Source: Vagococcus zengguangii (GTDB lineage Bacteria > Bacillota > Bacilli > Lactobacillales > Vagococcaceae). From it: a DNA stretch of 64,000 nt. A program made the position numbers and the translations under genes. The stretch lies in the NCBI RefSeq assembly GCF_005145005.1, contig NZ_CP039712.1:62001-126000 (forward strand), in the 5' to 3' direction. The notes under the pieces were generated by a model. It was not told the DNA's origin. It did not search any database and saw nothing but the letters and a program-made list of their open reading frames with translations. Positions within the stretch are counted from its first letter, which is position 1; each line of letters opens with the position of its first letter. Positions 21,191 through 30,623 of this stretch are shown here, one piece after another.

Positions 21191-22030
21191 ATGAAACCAA
21201 TTATTGAATTAAGTAAGGTAAATTTTAAATATCAAGAAGATGATGAGCGTCAAGCTTTAACAGATGTGACATTGAATGTTTATCAAGGTGAATGGTTAGC
21301 GGTAATTGGACATAATGGTTCAGGTAAATCAACATTAGCGAAAACAATCAATGGCTTAATCGTGCCATCTTCTGGTGAAGTTGTTGTCGACGGGTTACCT
21401 ATGAACGAGGAAAATGTCTGGGAAATTCGTAAAAAAATCGGAATGGTGTTCCAAAATCCTGATAACCAATTTGTGGGATCAACTGTTGAGGATGATGTTG
21501 CGTTTGGTTTAGAAAATCATGGTGTCGCTCGTGACGATATGTTACGTATTGTTAAAGAATCGCTTGAAAAAGTGCGTATGAGTGACTTTGCTTCTAAAGA
21601 ACCGGTCCGTCTATCTGGTGGCCAAAAACAACGAGTAGCGATCGCCGGTGTGGTTGCGTTAAGTCCAGATGTGATTATTCTCGATGAAGCAACAAGTATG
21701 CTAGATCCAGAAGGACGTATGGAAGTTATCAATACGATTCAAGAGATTCGTGAAGAGAAAAATATTACTGTAATCTCCATCACACATGATATTGATGAAG
21801 CAGCAAATGCAACACGTGTCTTAGTGATGCGTGAAGGTCGCGTTTTCCAGGAAGGGCTGCCTGAAGAAATTTTTTCAGCGGGTCAAGATTTAATTGAAAT
21901 GGGCTTAGACTTGCCGTTTCCAGAAAAATTAAAAGCTGAAATGCGCGCTCAAGGTATCGAAGTGCCCGCAGATTACATGTCAGAAGAAAGGATGGTGGAA
22001 TGGTTATGGACATCCGCTTTGAACAAGTAG
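21191..22030 (+). CDS. ecfA1: ECF transporter ATPase EcfA1
   Basis: 279 aa ABC ATPase. It has Walker [15 protein letters not shown]-loop VFQNPDNQ, signature [13 protein letters not shown] and Walker [14 protein letters not shown]. In group II energy-coupling-factor transporters it pairs with EcfA2 and EcfT and serves many vitamin-binding S components encoded elsewhere. ATG 21191 is preferred over 21179 because GGTGAG lies between them as a ribosome binding site. Its end overlaps ecfA2 by about 30 bp. Confidence 0.93.
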   Translation: MKPIIELSKVNFKYQEDDERQALTDVTLNVYQGEWLAVIGHNGSGKSTLAKTINGLIVPSSGEVVVDGLPMNEENVWEIRKKIGMVFQNPDNQFVGSTVEDDVAFGLENHGVARDDMLRIVKESLEKVRMSDFASKEPVRLSGGQKQRVAIAGVVALSPDVIILDEATSMLDPEGRMEVINTIQEIREEKNITVISITHDIDEAANATRVLVMREGRVFQEGLPEEIFSAGQDLIEMGLDLPFPEKLKAEMRAQGIEVPADYMSEERMVEWLWTSALNK

Positions 22031-22881
22031 GGTTTACTTACCAACCCCATACACCTTTTGAACAAAGAGCGTTGTATGATATTAATTTAACGATAAAAGA
22101 AGGCTCGTATACGGCGCTAGTTGGCCATACGGGGAGTGGGAAATCAACTTTCTTACAACATTTAAATGCGTTAGTTAAACCAACTAAAGGGACCGTTAAT
22201 ATCGGGGATCGCGTGATTACGCCAGAGACTGATAATAAAAACTTAAAACCCATTCGTCAGCAAGTAGGGATTGTGTTTCAATTCCCAGAAGCGCAATTAT
22301 TTGAAGAAACAGTGGCTAAAGATATTGCGTTTGGTCCGAAAAATTTTGGCCGTAGTGAAGTAGAAATTAAGGCAATTACCAAAGAAGTGATCGAGCTTGT
22401 TGGTTTAGATGAAAGTTATTTAGAACGCTCACCATTTGAATTATCAGGTGGACAAATGCGACGCGTGGCGATTGCCGGAGTTTTAGCGATGGAACCATCT
22501 GTTTTGGTGTTGGATGAACCAACGGCTGGACTTGATCCTAAAGGCCGTGAAGACATGATGAATATGTTTAATCGCCTACATGAAGAAAAAAATATGACTA
22601 TCGTTTTAGTGACACATTTAATGGATGATGTTGCAGATTTTGCTGATTATGTGGTCGTACTTGAAAAAGGTACAATTATTAAGCAGGGTTCACCACGAGA
22701 GGTCTTTAATGATGTTGATTGGTTAGAAGCAAAACATTTAGGTGTACCAACTGCCACACGTTTTGCTAATGAGTTAGTCAAAAAAGGCTTTGTCTTTGAG
22801 CACTTACCTCTAACGACAGAAGAGTTAGTCAGTGCGTTAAGGAATCAAGAGTTTGAATTAGAAGTAGGTGACCAAGCATGA
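22000..22881 (+). CDS. ecfA2: ECF transporter ATPase EcfA2
   Basis: 293 aa. Walker [15 protein letters not shown]-loop VFQFPEAQ, signature [13 protein letters not shown] and Walker [14 protein letters not shown] are intact. The start is 22000 or an in-frame ATG at 22006; GAAAGGA and GGTGG lie just upstream. It overlaps ecfA1 and then ecfT (four bases), so the three subunits are translationally coupled. Confidence 0.94.
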   Translation: MVMDIRFEQVGFTYQPHTPFEQRALYDINLTIKEGSYTALVGHTGSGKSTFLQHLNALVKPTKGTVNIGDRVITPETDNKNLKPIRQQVGIVFQFPEAQLFEETVAKDIAFGPKNFGRSEVEIKAITKEVIELVGLDESYLERSPFELSGGQMRRVAIAGVLAMEPSVLVLDEPTAGLDPKGREDMMNMFNRLHEEKNMTIVLVTHLMDDVADFADYVVVLEKGTIIKQGSPREVFNDVDWLEAKHLGVPTATRFANELVKKGFVFEHLPLTTEELVSALRNQEFELEVGDQA

Positions 22882-23675
22882 CAGATAAACTAATTTTTGG
22901 TCGCTATATGCCGGGAGATTCAGTCATTCACCGAATGGACCCGCGTGCCAAATTACTATGTAGTTTTTATTTTATCGGAATTATTTTCTTATGTAATAAT
23001 GTCGCGTCGTACGCGTTAATGTTTGCTTTTACGATGTTGGCGATTTTTTTATCAAAAGTCGATATGAAATTTTTCATACGTGGTGTGAAACCAATGATTT
23101 GGTTAATTTTATTTACGGTGATTTTACAGTTGTTCTTCACACAAGGCGGCGAGGTCTACTGGAAATGGGGCGTCTTTTCGATAACTGAGTTCGGGATTCA
23201 AAATGCCTTATTCATCTTCTGTCGTTTCGTGTTGATTATCTTCATGTCAACGTTACTAACGTTAACGACACCACCATTATCACTTTCTGATGCGATTGAG
23301 TCGTTATTACGTCCACTAAAAGTGATAAAATTCCCAGCGCATGAAGTATCCTTAATGCTTTCGATTGCGCTACGTTTCGTACCAACGTTAATGGATGAAA
23401 CGGAAAAAATCATGAACGCCCAACGTGCACGTGGGGTTGATTTCAATGATGGGAACTTGATGGATAAGATGAAGGCGATTGTGCCGTTATTAATTCCGTT
23501 ATTTATCAGTAGTTTTAACCGTGCCGAAGAATTAGCGACTGCGATGGAAGCACGTGGTTATCAAGGTGGCGAAGGTCGTACGAAATATCGTCAGCTGAAA
23601 TGGGCAATGCGCGATACGCTATGTGTGTTAGTCTTTGCACTTCTGACAGTAGCCTTGATTTGGTTAAGAAAATAA
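22878..23675 (+). CDS. ecfT: ECF transporter transmembrane subunit EcfT
   Basis: 265 aa. Several hydrophobic segments are followed by two cytoplasmic coupling helices carrying the characteristic Ala-Arg-Gly motifs (AQRARGVDF and [10 protein letters not shown]) that contact the ATPases. The ATG overlaps the ecfA2 stop (ATGA). No S component is next to it, as expected for a shared module. Confidence 0.94.
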   Translation: MTDKLIFGRYMPGDSVIHRMDPRAKLLCSFYFIGIIFLCNNVASYALMFAFTMLAIFLSKVDMKFFIRGVKPMIWLILFTVILQLFFTQGGEVYWKWGVFSITEFGIQNALFIFCRFVLIIFMSTLLTLTTPPLSLSDAIESLLRPLKVIKFPAHEVSLMLSIALRFVPTLMDETEKIMNAQRARGVDFNDGNLMDKMKAIVPLLIPLFISSFNRAEELATAMEARGYQGGEGRTKYRQLKWAMRDTLCVLVFALLTVALIWLRK

Positions 23676-23697
23676 ACAAGAGAATATGATGATGTGT

Positions 23698-23730
23698 AAG
23701 GCTGCGGCAATAGTTGCCACAGCCTTTTTT
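23698..23730 (+). terminator. Intrinsic terminator between ecfT and truA
   Basis: AAGGCTG (23698-23704) pairs with CAGCCTT (23720-23726) and GGCAA (23706-23710) with TTGCC (23714-23718), around a three-base loop, followed by TTTTTT. No clear promoter lies between it and truA, so truA may depend on read-through. Confidence 0.8.
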
Positions 23731-23743
23731 AGGAGGAAAAGAA

Positions 23744-24586
23744 ATGGTTCGATACAAAGCAGTAGTGGCTTATGATGGCACGCGTTACAGCGGTTTTCAG
23801 ACCCAAGGAGATAGTTTAACCGTGCAATTAGCACTCGAAACCACACTAAAAAAATTAAATAGCGGTAAGCCTGTCTACGTACATGCGTCAGGCCGTACCG
23901 ATTCGGGCGTACATGCGTGGGGACAAGTGATTCACTTTGATTTACCGCAAGCACGTGACGTGGAGAAATTACGTCATGCGTTCGATACGCAATCACCAGA
24001 AGATATTGCCGTACGTTCGGTTGAAATCGTTGAGGATACTTTCCATTCACGTTACTTAGCGACTGAAAAGACGTATCACTATCGCTTAGACATTGGACGC
24101 CCACGAGTGCCATTTAAACGTCACTACGCGGCTTTTTATCCGTATACCGGTGATTTAGACGTAGAGCGCATGCAACGCGCGATGCAGTATTTAATTGGCA
24201 CTCACGACTTCACGCCGTTTTGTGCGACAGGCAGTTCGGTGGAAGACCGTGTACGAACAATTTTTGAAGCGCGTATCGAAGAAGATCAAGTTAATCAGGA
24301 ACTATTATTCGTCTTCCGCGGCACAGGTTTCTTATACAAAATGGTACGTATCTTAGTCGGAACTTTGATGAAAATTGGCCAACATAAATTGCCTGAAGAT
24401 GCGTTTAAGTTAGCGATTGATCATCAAAGTAAAGACTACATTGGTCCAACTGCTCATCCAGAAGGTCTATACTTGATGGAAGTGCGCTATGACGGTAAGC
24501 CTAAAAAAGCCTATCAAGCAGCGGAGTACATTGATGAGAAGACAGAGAATGAAGGCGTAACTGATATGATAGACGTTATAGGATAA
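23744..24586 (+). CDS. truA: tRNA pseudouridine(38-40) synthase
   Basis: 280 aa. It converts uridines 38-40 of the anticodon arm to pseudouridine. GRTDSGVHAWGQV contains the catalytic Asp. ATG 23744 (MVRYKAVVAYDGTRY) follows AGGAGG; a longer frame to 23714 runs into the terminator and is rejected. The last 25 or so residues (QAAEYIDEKTENEG...) extend past the usual end and are acidic. Confidence 0.95.
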   Translation: MVRYKAVVAYDGTRYSGFQTQGDSLTVQLALETTLKKLNSGKPVYVHASGRTDSGVHAWGQVIHFDLPQARDVEKLRHAFDTQSPEDIAVRSVEIVEDTFHSRYLATEKTYHYRLDIGRPRVPFKRHYAAFYPYTGDLDVERMQRAMQYLIGTHDFTPFCATGSSVEDRVRTIFEARIEEDQVNQELLFVFRGTGFLYKMVRILVGTLMKIGQHKLPEDAFKLAIDHQSKDYIGPTAHPEGLYLMEVRYDGKPKKAYQAAEYIDEKTENEGVTDMIDVIG

Positions 24587-24610
24587 AAAATAACTGAATA
24601 AATGATTATA

Positions 24611-24647
24611 AGTTGTCATTAACAAGGAGGTTAGTGGCAGCTTTTTT
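24611..24647 (+). terminator. Terminator after truA
   Basis: Thirteen-pair stem 24611-24623 / 24630-24642 with several G-U pairs, loop 24624-24629, then a T run. Confidence 0.85.
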
Positions 24648-24690
24648 AGAGTTTGTAAAAAAAGTGTTATGCATAATTTAAATGCTAGCC

Positions 24691-24720
24691 AAACCTTGTG
24701 CATTTGCACAAGGTTTTTCT
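24691..24720 (+). terminator. Second terminator-like hairpin before the glycerate operon
   Basis: Perfect inverted repeat AAACCTTGTGCA (24691-24702) / TGCACAAGGTTT (24705-24716) followed by TTT. Together with the hairpin at 24611 it isolates the next operon from truA transcription. Confidence 0.8.
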
Positions 24721-24745
24721 ATTTTTATTCTATAGTTTATCTAAA

Positions 24746-24783
24746 TGAAAACGCTATAATAACAACTATAGAAAACGTTTTCC
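24746..24783 (+). promoter_or_regulatory. Promoter region with two cre-like sites
   Basis: TATAAT (24755-24760) is overlapped by TGAAAACGCTATAA (24746-24759), close to the CcpA cre consensus TGWAANCGNTNWCA. A second site centred on the palindrome GAAAACGTTTTC (24771-24782) covers the predicted start of transcription. The -35 is weak. This predicts carbon catabolite repression by CcpA. Confidence 0.65.
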
Positions 24784-24812
24784 TTTTATAAAGAAACTTG
24801 GGGGTTTTAGAA

Positions 24813-26102
24813 ATGGCAGAAGCAATTCATTGGTATGGGGCAGTTAGTGGTATTATATTAGCAATTATTCTGATTTTAAAAAAAGTGAATCCAACTTACT
24901 CATTAATTATTGGGGCAATAGCTGGCGCGTTAATTGGGGGTTCTGATTTAGCAGAAACTGTAAGCGTTTTGATTACAGGGGCACAAAGTGTAATGGGGAC
25001 AGTGATTCGTGTCCTAGCAGCGGGTATTTTTGCCGGAATTATGATGGAATCTGGTGCAGCGGTTTCGATTGCACGCACTATCGTTAATAAATTAGGTTCT
25101 AAGTTTGCGATTGCTGCGTTAGTTTTAGCAACGATGATTATTACCGGTGTGGGTGTCTTTATTCCGGTGGCGGTTTTAATTGTGTCACCAATTGCGATGG
25201 AAGTGGGGAAAGAAACGGGTATTTCTAAACTAGCATTGTTATTAGCAATGTCTGGTGGTGGGAAAGCTGGAAATATTGTGTCACCTAATCCTAATACAAT
25301 CGCCGCAGCAGGTGGGTTTGATGTAAGTTTAAGTTCAGTGATGATGTATGGTTTTGTCCCTGCCGTTTTCGGGGTATTGATGGCAATATTATTAGCTAAT
25401 TTAATTAAAAACAAAGGTCCTAAAGTGGCTGAGAGTGACTTTGAATCAGGATCCGATGATAAAGAGTATCCAAGCTTTGGTAAAGCTTTAGTGGCGCCAA
25501 TTGTCGCAATTATTTTATTAATGTTACAACCAATCGCGCAACTATTAAACATTACAAGTTTAGCAAACTTCGCATTAGATTCAATGTACGTCTTACCAAT
25601 TGCCGGTTTAATTGGCTTACTAGCAATGAAACAAAGCAACCAAACATTAAGTTATATGAGTATTGGTTTAGAAAAAATGACACCAACTGTCTTAATTTTA
25701 ATCGGTGCCGGTGCCATTGGTGGTGTGATTACTGCTTCAGACTTATCGGTTCAAGTCGTAAACTTGATTAAACAATCAGGTATTTCAGGAACATTATTAG
25801 CACCAATTGCTGGTATTTTAATGGGTGGGGCGACTGCTTCAACTTCTACTGGTGCGATTTTAGCAAGTGGTTCATTCGGACAAGCTATCCTAGATATGGG
25901 CGTGGCACCTGTTTCAGCAGCTGTGATGGTTCATACTGGGGCAACGGTTATTGATCACTTGCCACATGGTACTTATTTCCATGTAACAGGTAATGCGATG
26001 AAATTATCAATGAAAGAACGTATGCAAATTGTCGGCTACGAGTCACTAGTTGGTTTAACCATGACCATTGTCGCAACGATCGTTTACGGTTTTATTTTCT
26101 AA
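24813..26102 (+). CDS. GntP-family permease, probably for glycerate
   Basis: 429 aa, about 12 hydrophobic segments. GntP-family proteins carry gluconate, glycerate or hydroxybutyrate with protons. Conserved signatures include SGGGKAGNIVSPNPNTIAAA and the C-terminal HTGATVIDHLPHGTYFHVT. ATG 24813 (MAEAIHWYG) is preferred to an upstream TTG inside the GGGGG stretch. Its partner is a glycerate kinase 38 bp downstream, so D-glycerate is the likeliest substrate. Confidence 0.88.
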   Translation: MAEAIHWYGAVSGIILAIILILKKVNPTYSLIIGAIAGALIGGSDLAETVSVLITGAQSVMGTVIRVLAAGIFAGIMMESGAAVSIARTIVNKLGSKFAIAALVLATMIITGVGVFIPVAVLIVSPIAMEVGKETGISKLALLLAMSGGGKAGNIVSPNPNTIAAAGGFDVSLSSVMMYGFVPAVFGVLMAILLANLIKNKGPKVAESDFESGSDDKEYPSFGKALVAPIVAIILLMLQPIAQLLNITSLANFALDSMYVLPIAGLIGLLAMKQSNQTLSYMSIGLEKMTPTVLILIGAGAIGGVITASDLSVQVVNLIKQSGISGTLLAPIAGILMGGATASTSTGAILASGSFGQAILDMGVAPVSAAVMVHTGATVIDHLPHGTYFHVTGNAMKLSMKERMQIVGYESLVGLTMTIVATIVYGFIF

Positions 26103-26139
26103 CTAATTAAGAACAACATTTGAAAGAAGGACAATCAAG

Positions 26140-27267
26140 ATGAAAACATTTGTATTAGCACCCGACTCATTTAAAGAAAGTATGACAGCTAAAGAAGTAT
26201 GTGTATCAATGGAGGCTGGCTTAAAACAACAATTTCCAGACGCTAAATTTGTTCATGTTCCAATGGCAGACGGTGGTGAAGGAACGATGCAATCTTTAGT
26301 TGATGCGACAGACGGACGCGTTGTTGAATTAGACGTTAAAGATCCATTAGGCCGCACAGTAACTGCTCAATACGGGATTTTAGGAGATGGTCGCACAGGT
26401 GTGGTAGAAATGGCGTCAGCTAGCGGGATTCATTTAGTATCACCAGAAGAACGTAATCCTTTATTAACATCAACTTATGGCACTGGTCAGTTAATTAAAG
26501 CGTGTTTAGATGAAGGGGTTAGCAAAATTATCGTTGGCATCGGTGGGAGCGCAACAAACGATGGTGGTTCAGGTATGGCCCGTGCGTTAGGGGCAAGATT
26601 CCTAGCTAAAGATGGTCATGAAGTGCCACAAGGTGGCGGTTATTTATCAGAAGTCGCAACGATTGATGTTAGCGAACTGGACCCTCGCTTGAAAGAAACT
26701 GTCCTAATGGTTGCGTGTGATGTAACAAATCCATTATGTGGCGCAGATGGTGCCTCAGCAGTTTTCGGACCACAAAAAGGTGCAACACCTGAGATGGTGC
26801 AACAACTAGATGCTAGTTTAGCGCATTACGCAGAGTTAATTAAGACGCAACTAGGTGTCGATGTAAAAGATGTGCCAGGTGCCGGTGCAGCCGGTGGGTT
26901 AGGTGCAGGGTTATTAGCTTTTACAAATTCAACACTAAAAAGAGGGATTGAAATCGTCATTCAATTTACTGGTTTAGAAGAGTATATCAAAAAAGCCGAC
27001 TATGTTTTCACCGGTGAAGGTGGGATGGATTTCCAAACAAAATTTGGGAAAACACCATACGGCGTGGCTAAAGTCTCACAAAAACATGGTAAAAAGGTAA
27101 TTGGTTTAGCGGGTAATATCGGTCAAGGGATTGAAGAATTATATGATGAAGGCTTTACGTCAATTTTTGGTATCGTACCAGGCATTGTCGGTTTAGAACA
27201 AGCTTTAAAAGAAGGGCCAAAAAACGTTGAGAGAACGTGCCAAAATATCGCCCAATTATTAGCTTAA
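26140..27267 (+). CDS. glxK: Glycerate kinase
   Basis: 375 aa, the class-II GarK/GlxK type. It phosphorylates D-glycerate, feeding lower glycolysis. It begins MKTFVLAPDSFKESMTAKEV and contains MADGGEGTMQSLVDATDGR, GIGGSATNDGGSGMARALG and PGAGAAGGLGAGLLAF. It forms an operon with the upstream permease. Whether the product is 2- or 3-phosphoglycerate cannot be read from the sequence. Confidence 0.94.
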   Translation: MKTFVLAPDSFKESMTAKEVCVSMEAGLKQQFPDAKFVHVPMADGGEGTMQSLVDATDGRVVELDVKDPLGRTVTAQYGILGDGRTGVVEMASASGIHLVSPEERNPLLTSTYGTGQLIKACLDEGVSKIIVGIGGSATNDGGSGMARALGARFLAKDGHEVPQGGGYLSEVATIDVSELDPRLKETVLMVACDVTNPLCGADGASAVFGPQKGATPEMVQQLDASLAHYAELIKTQLGVDVKDVPGAGAAGGLGAGLLAFTNSTLKRGIEIVIQFTGLEEYIKKADYVFTGEGGMDFQTKFGKTPYGVAKVSQKHGKKVIGLAGNIGQGIEELYDEGFTSIFGIVPGIVGLEQALKEGPKNVERTCQNIAQLLA

Positions 27268-27283
27268 ACGACCAAGATAAGCG

Positions 27284-27371
27284 TATAATGAAAAAGAGAT
27301 GATGGAAGTAGGAAACGAATAAACCACCAACTTCCACTGAGACAGTAGGGGTGTGACATCGTCACAGCCCC
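27284..27371 (+). promoter_or_regulatory. Leader before the cdaR-like gene
   Basis: A TATAAT (27284-27289) without a clear -35 is followed by two hairpins: GGAAGT/ACTTCC (27304-27309 / 27330-27335) and GGGGTGTGAC with GTCACAGCCCC (27347-27357 / 27361-27371, one bulge). The second is followed only by TTCTT, so it is a poor terminator. Confidence 0.35.
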
Positions 27372-27398
27372 TTCTTCGTTTGTTTAGGAGGAGTACGG

Positions 27399-28442
27399 AT
27401 GATATCAAAAGAGTTAGCGCAAAAGGTCGCTAATCAAGTGATGAAAGACATTGACTATAACATTAATGTCATGGATGATGACGGCCGCATTATCGCAAGT
27501 GGTGATGCTAAACGGATTGGAGATATTCATCAAGGCGCGAAAAAAGTGATGGCTTCTAAGACGCGCAATGTCATCTATGAAGACACTGAAACCGAGAAAA
27601 AAGGTATTAACGATCCAATTTTTATTAACGATGAATGTGTCGGGGTAGTAGGGATTAGCGGTAATCCTGCTGATGTGATGAAGATTAAAAATGTTGTGAA
27701 CTCTTTATTTTATTTTTTAATTAGTCGTGAAATTGAGATGACTAAACAATTTAGTGAAAAAGAGTATCGTCAAAAAATGATACGCAAAATGATTTATCAA
27801 GAAAAAGGTTTGACTAAAGAAGAACAAGAGTATTTAATTCAACAAGGGTTTGATTATCATGAAGAAAAATATATCATCGTGACGGATGCTCAGTTAAAAC
27901 CTTATACGGATCGACTATTTTATCATCAAAAAAGCAGTGGCTTGTTAGTGTTGATTTTATCTAAGAAGCAGACAGACTTAAAGGGTGGACTGTCGGAAGT
28001 TTTGAAAACAATTGTTAAAGAGATGACCTATTGTGGCGTTAGTCTTGTGAAAGATGACTTTTACCATGGTTACCATCAAGCACGTGGTACACTAGCTTTT
28101 ATTAAAGCTGTTAAGCAGTCTCAAGGTATTCACTTTTATGAAGAGAACCGCTTGTTTGTTAACGTGTTGCGAGAAGAAGCCCTAAGTAACGAACAGCTGA
28201 ATCCAGGTATTCTGAGAATGCGGGCAGACGAAATGTTATGCGAAACATTACTAAGTTTCTTTGAACATGATGGGCACATGAAAGAAACCGCTGAAGCGTT
28301 AATTATTCATCGTAATACGCTATTGTATCGCTTGAATAAAATTAAAGAATTAACAGGTATAGATCCTACAACCTTTAAAGGGTTGAGCAACCTAATTTAT
28401 GGATTGGTTTTAATAGAAAAAAATAAAGGTTCCGTAGTGTAA
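27399..28442 (+). CDS. CdaR-type sugar-diacid / glycerate regulator
   Basis: 347 aa. The N-terminal 130 residues are the sugar-diacid recognition domain (NVMDDDGRIIASGDAKRIGD, VGVVGISGNP), and the C-terminus is the PucR-type helix-turn-helix (MKETAEALIIHRNTLLYRLNKIKELTG). Homologues sense glycerate or glucarate and activate their uptake and kinase genes, which are adjacent here. AGGAGG precedes the ATG. Confidence 0.9.
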   Translation: MISKELAQKVANQVMKDIDYNINVMDDDGRIIASGDAKRIGDIHQGAKKVMASKTRNVIYEDTETEKKGINDPIFINDECVGVVGISGNPADVMKIKNVVNSLFYFLISREIEMTKQFSEKEYRQKMIRKMIYQEKGLTKEEQEYLIQQGFDYHEEKYIIVTDAQLKPYTDRLFYHQKSSGLLVLILSKKQTDLKGGLSEVLKTIVKEMTYCGVSLVKDDFYHGYHQARGTLAFIKAVKQSQGIHFYEENRLFVNVLREEALSNEQLNPGILRMRADEMLCETLLSFFEHDGHMKETAEALIIHRNTLLYRLNKIKELTGIDPTTFKGLSNLIYGLVLIEKNKGSVV

Positions 28443-28584
28443 AAAGGTAAACTATCACTAAGAGCACACCCGGATAAGTTGTTATATCAGTCTTTTTAAT
28501 AAAAAGCACTAAAAAGCCCATAATCACAAGGATAATCAAGGGAGCGAGTGACGTAAGTTTTTTGAAAAAAAAGCAAACAAACAT

Positions 28585-28613
28585 TTGACATTAAGAGAAT
28601 AAACGGTTAATAT
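28585..28613 (+). promoter_or_regulatory. Promoter of rplM-rpsI
   Basis: TTGACA (28585-28590), a 17-bp spacer and TAATAT (28608-28613). A near-ideal sigma-A promoter in the 260-bp gap 28443-28702. Confidence 0.85.
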
Positions 28614-28619
28614 GATAGA

Positions 28620-28695
28620 TGGTATTGTTTGCCCCATGATAAGCCCCGGAAACTTGTTATGAAAGTCAAACATTTAGTAGATTGAAATTGGAGGA
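28620..28695 (+). promoter_or_regulatory. L13-type ribosomal leader
   Basis: The 5' untranslated region between the promoter and rplM is conserved in many Firmicutes as the L13 leader. Position, length and the presence of the GCCCC and CCCCGG segments fit such an element. I have not matched it to the covariance model, so this is by context. Confidence 0.5.
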
Positions 28696-28702
28696 AAACA
28701 AA

Positions 28703-29146
28703 GTGCGTACAACATATATGGCCAAAGCTGGCGAAGTAGAACGTAAATGGTACGTAGTAGACGCAACAGATGTCCCAATGGGTCGTTTATCTGCAGTCGT
28801 TGCATCTATCCTACGTGGTAAAAATAAACCAACATTCACACCTCATGTGGATACTGGTGACTATGTAATCGTAATTAACGCTGACAAAGTAAAATTAACA
28901 GGTAAAAAAGCAAGTGATAAAATTTATCACCGTCATTCTGGATTCCCAGGTGGTTTAAAATCTATCTCTGCTGGTGAATTACGCGACAAGAACTCTCGTC
29001 GTTTAATCGAATTATCAGTTAAAGGTATGTTGCCTAAAAATACTTTAGGACGTCAACAAGGGTCTAAATTATTCGTTTACGGTGGCGCTGAACATAATCA
29101 CGCTGCACAACAACCTGAAGTTTTAGACATTACTAACCTAATTTAA
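28703..29146 (+). CDS. rplM: 50S ribosomal protein L13
   Basis: 147 aa early assembly protein. The GTG at 28703 gives [21 protein letters not shown] longer frame back to 28682 runs through the GGAGG site. Conserved [21 protein letters not shown]. It forms an operon with rpsI. Confidence 0.97.
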   Translation: MRTTYMAKAGEVERKWYVVDATDVPMGRLSAVVASILRGKNKPTFTPHVDTGDYVIVINADKVKLTGKKASDKIYHRHSGFPGGLKSISAGELRDKNSRRLIELSVKGMLPKNTLGRQQGSKLFVYGGAEHNHAAQQPEVLDITNLI

Positions 29147-29159
29147 GGAGGGAATTTCA

Positions 29160-29552
29160 TTGGCTAAAGTACAATACAGCGGCACTGGCCGTCGTAAAAG
29201 ATCTGTAGCGCGCGTACGCTTAGTACCAGGTACAGGTAAAATTATTATGAACAATAAAGACATCGAAGAATATATTCCACATGCTGACCTACGTGAAGTA
29301 GTTAACCAACCATTTGCGGTTACTGACACTAAAGGTGCATATGACGTTTTAGTTAACGTTAACGGTGGTGGATATGCTGGACAAGCTGGCGCAACTCGCC
29401 ACGGTATCGCTCGTGCGTTACTACAAGTTGACCCAGACTTCCGCGCTCCATTAAAACGCGCTGGATTATTAACACGTGACTCTCGTATGGTTGAACGTAA
29501 AAAACCAGGTCTTAAGAAAGCACGTAAATCTTCACAGTTCTCAAAACGTTAA
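29160..29552 (+). CDS. rpsI: 30S ribosomal protein S9, rebuilt by the integrated element
   Basis: 130 aa. S9 reaches the P-site tRNA with its C-terminal Lys-Arg tail (SSQFSKR). The start codon is TTG after AAGGAGGG, rare for a ribosomal protein. The last 16 codons and stop lie inside the 52-bp repeat that marks the left end of the mobile element, so this C-terminus was supplied by the element on integration; the host's original end is at 37712-37763. Coding sequence is intact. Confidence 0.97.
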   Translation: MAKVQYSGTGRRKRSVARVRLVPGTGKIIMNNKDIEEYIPHADLREVVNQPFAVTDTKGAYDVLVNVNGGGYAGQAGATRHGIARALLQVDPDFRAPLKRAGLLTRDSRMVERKKPGLKKARKSSQFSKR

Positions 29553-29553
29553 T
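29502..29553 (+). repeat. attL: 52-bp direct repeat in the rpsI 3' end
   Basis: Identical over 52 bp to 37712-37763, running from AAACCAGG to the stop codon and two more bases. It marks the left end of the integrated element; the two copies are 8210 bp apart. Confidence 0.95.
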
Positions 29554-29576
29554 ATATCTTATATATCAACAGTTCA

Positions 29577-29613
29577 AAGACATTTTCCAATTATTTGGAA
29601 GGTGTCTTTTTTT
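29577..29613 (+). terminator. rpsI terminator, element-borne copy
   Basis: Fourteen-pair stem 29577-29590 / 29595-29608 with G-U pairs, then a T run. It is a diverged copy of the hairpin at 37784-37820. Because it lies inside the element, it was brought in with it and ends rplM-rpsI transcription in the integrated state. Confidence 0.9.
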
Positions 29614-29620
29614 GTGTATT

Positions 29621-29638
29621 GGGACCAATAGTGGGACG
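29621..29638 (+). repeat. Left candidate integrase arm sites
   Basis: Two direct GGGAC repeats begin at 29621 (GGGACC) and 29633 (GGGACG), 12 bp apart. The right end of the element has the same pair and spacing. TATTGGGACCA (29617-29627) also recurs exactly at 37598-37608. Confidence 0.55.
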
Positions 29639-29655
29639 TTTTTCAAAAAAATAGC

Positions 29656-29695
29656 TTGCGTTAATATAATAATTAATGTATATTTGTGTTAACAC
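29656..29695 (+). promoter_or_regulatory. Promoter and palindromic operator at the element's left end
   Basis: TTGCGT (29656-29661), a 17-bp spacer and TATATT (29679-29684), followed at once by the perfect palindrome GTGTTAACAC (29686-29695) over the expected start of transcription. The 15-bp sequence TATTTGTGTTAACAC occurs again at 31123-31137 before the ftsK-like gene, so a common repressor is likely. Confidence 0.6.
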
Positions 29696-29744
29696 GTTTT
29701 TGCTTGTTTTTAAAATATTGGGATTAGATAGGAGATAAAGTTAA

Positions 29745-30623
29745 GTGAAAGACATTGTGGTAGAATGGTTAGAATATTGTGATTTGAATGGTATTAAGCC
29801 TTGGGAGTATGATTTTAAAAATGAAGTATTGATTGAAGGGAATAGTTTAAATCAAAATCCAATAGTAAGTATATTTGAATGGTATATAAATAAATCAAAC
29901 AAATTTTTAGTAGGAGTAGAAATAGAAAATACTGATTTAGCATCAGAAATTTATAGGCTTTTATGGGAGATTAATGAAGATGCAATGTCAAAAAAAAGAA
30001 GTTCATTAGATAGGGATGTTATGAATTCTTTTTGGAATATTTATAAAGCCGATATAAAATTAAGTTATGGTTTATATCTAAATAAATGGAGCGACAATAA
30101 AATAAATGAAAAAGCTATACAGTTTTTAATAGACAATTACCCTACTTATATTTCTACAAATAATAGAATTTTTCTCTATTCTAAATACACCCATACAATT
30201 GGAAATTTTATCATTGAAACTAAAGGATTTAATATGGGAAGAAAGCAAAATGATTATTGGGATCTAGCTTTAAAATTATTGTATGATTTTTTTAAAATAA
30301 TGGATAAAGATGTATGGATAAAATTTATTGATACATTCATGTTACATTCATTTGTAAATAGTGATTATTCTTTATCGTATTATTGGGATAGAAATAATAA
30401 TGATTTAGGACCAAATAATGAAGAGGAAATAGTACGATTTTTAAGAATTTCCACTAAATCAATTGAACAACGTGGCAAACAAATGATTAAAAAAATATGC
30501 GAAGATAAAAATAAAATAGAATATAAGTTTTATAAAAATTATTTGGTGGATTTAGAAGTGAAATATGCGGAAGATATCAAAAAAGAGTTTGAGGAGGAGT
30601 TATCTAATGCCGAGAGTAAATAA
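29745..30623 (+). CDS. Element-encoded protein of unknown function
   Basis: 292 aa from a GTG after AGGAG. No signal peptide or membrane segment. It is rich in aromatic residues and has a central block, YTHTIGNFIIETKGFN ... DYWDLALKLLYDFF, a pattern I associate with an uncharacterised family of bacterial cytoplasmic proteins (the DUF6994 type, from memory). The C-terminus is a charged helix. It is the first gene inside the element, under the palindrome-controlled promoter, and overlaps the next gene by 17 bp, so the two are coupled. Function unknown; a host-interaction or defence role is only a guess. Confidence 0.75.
   Translation: MKDIVVEWLEYCDLNGIKPWEYDFKNEVLIEGNSLNQNPIVSIFEWYINKSNKFLVGVEIENTDLASEIYRLLWEINEDAMSKKRSSLDRDVMNSFWNIYKADIKLSYGLYLNKWSDNKINEKAIQFLIDNYPTYISTNNRIFLYSKYTHTIGNFIIETKGFNMGRKQNDYWDLALKLLYDFFKIMDKDVWIKFIDTFMLHSFVNSDYSLSYYWDRNNNDLGPNNEEEIVRFLRISTKSIEQRGKQMIKKICEDKNKIEYKFYKNYLVDLEVKYAEDIKKEFEEELSNAESK

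Noticed and set aside
23664-24113. 149-codon minus-strand frame opposite truA
   Set aside because: Lies over the clear truA sequence and the ecfT-truA terminator; no start signal.
24896-25639. 247-codon minus-strand open frame opposite the GntP-type permease
   Set aside because: It is the reverse reading of a well-supported membrane protein gene; no ribosome binding site and no recognisable family pattern.
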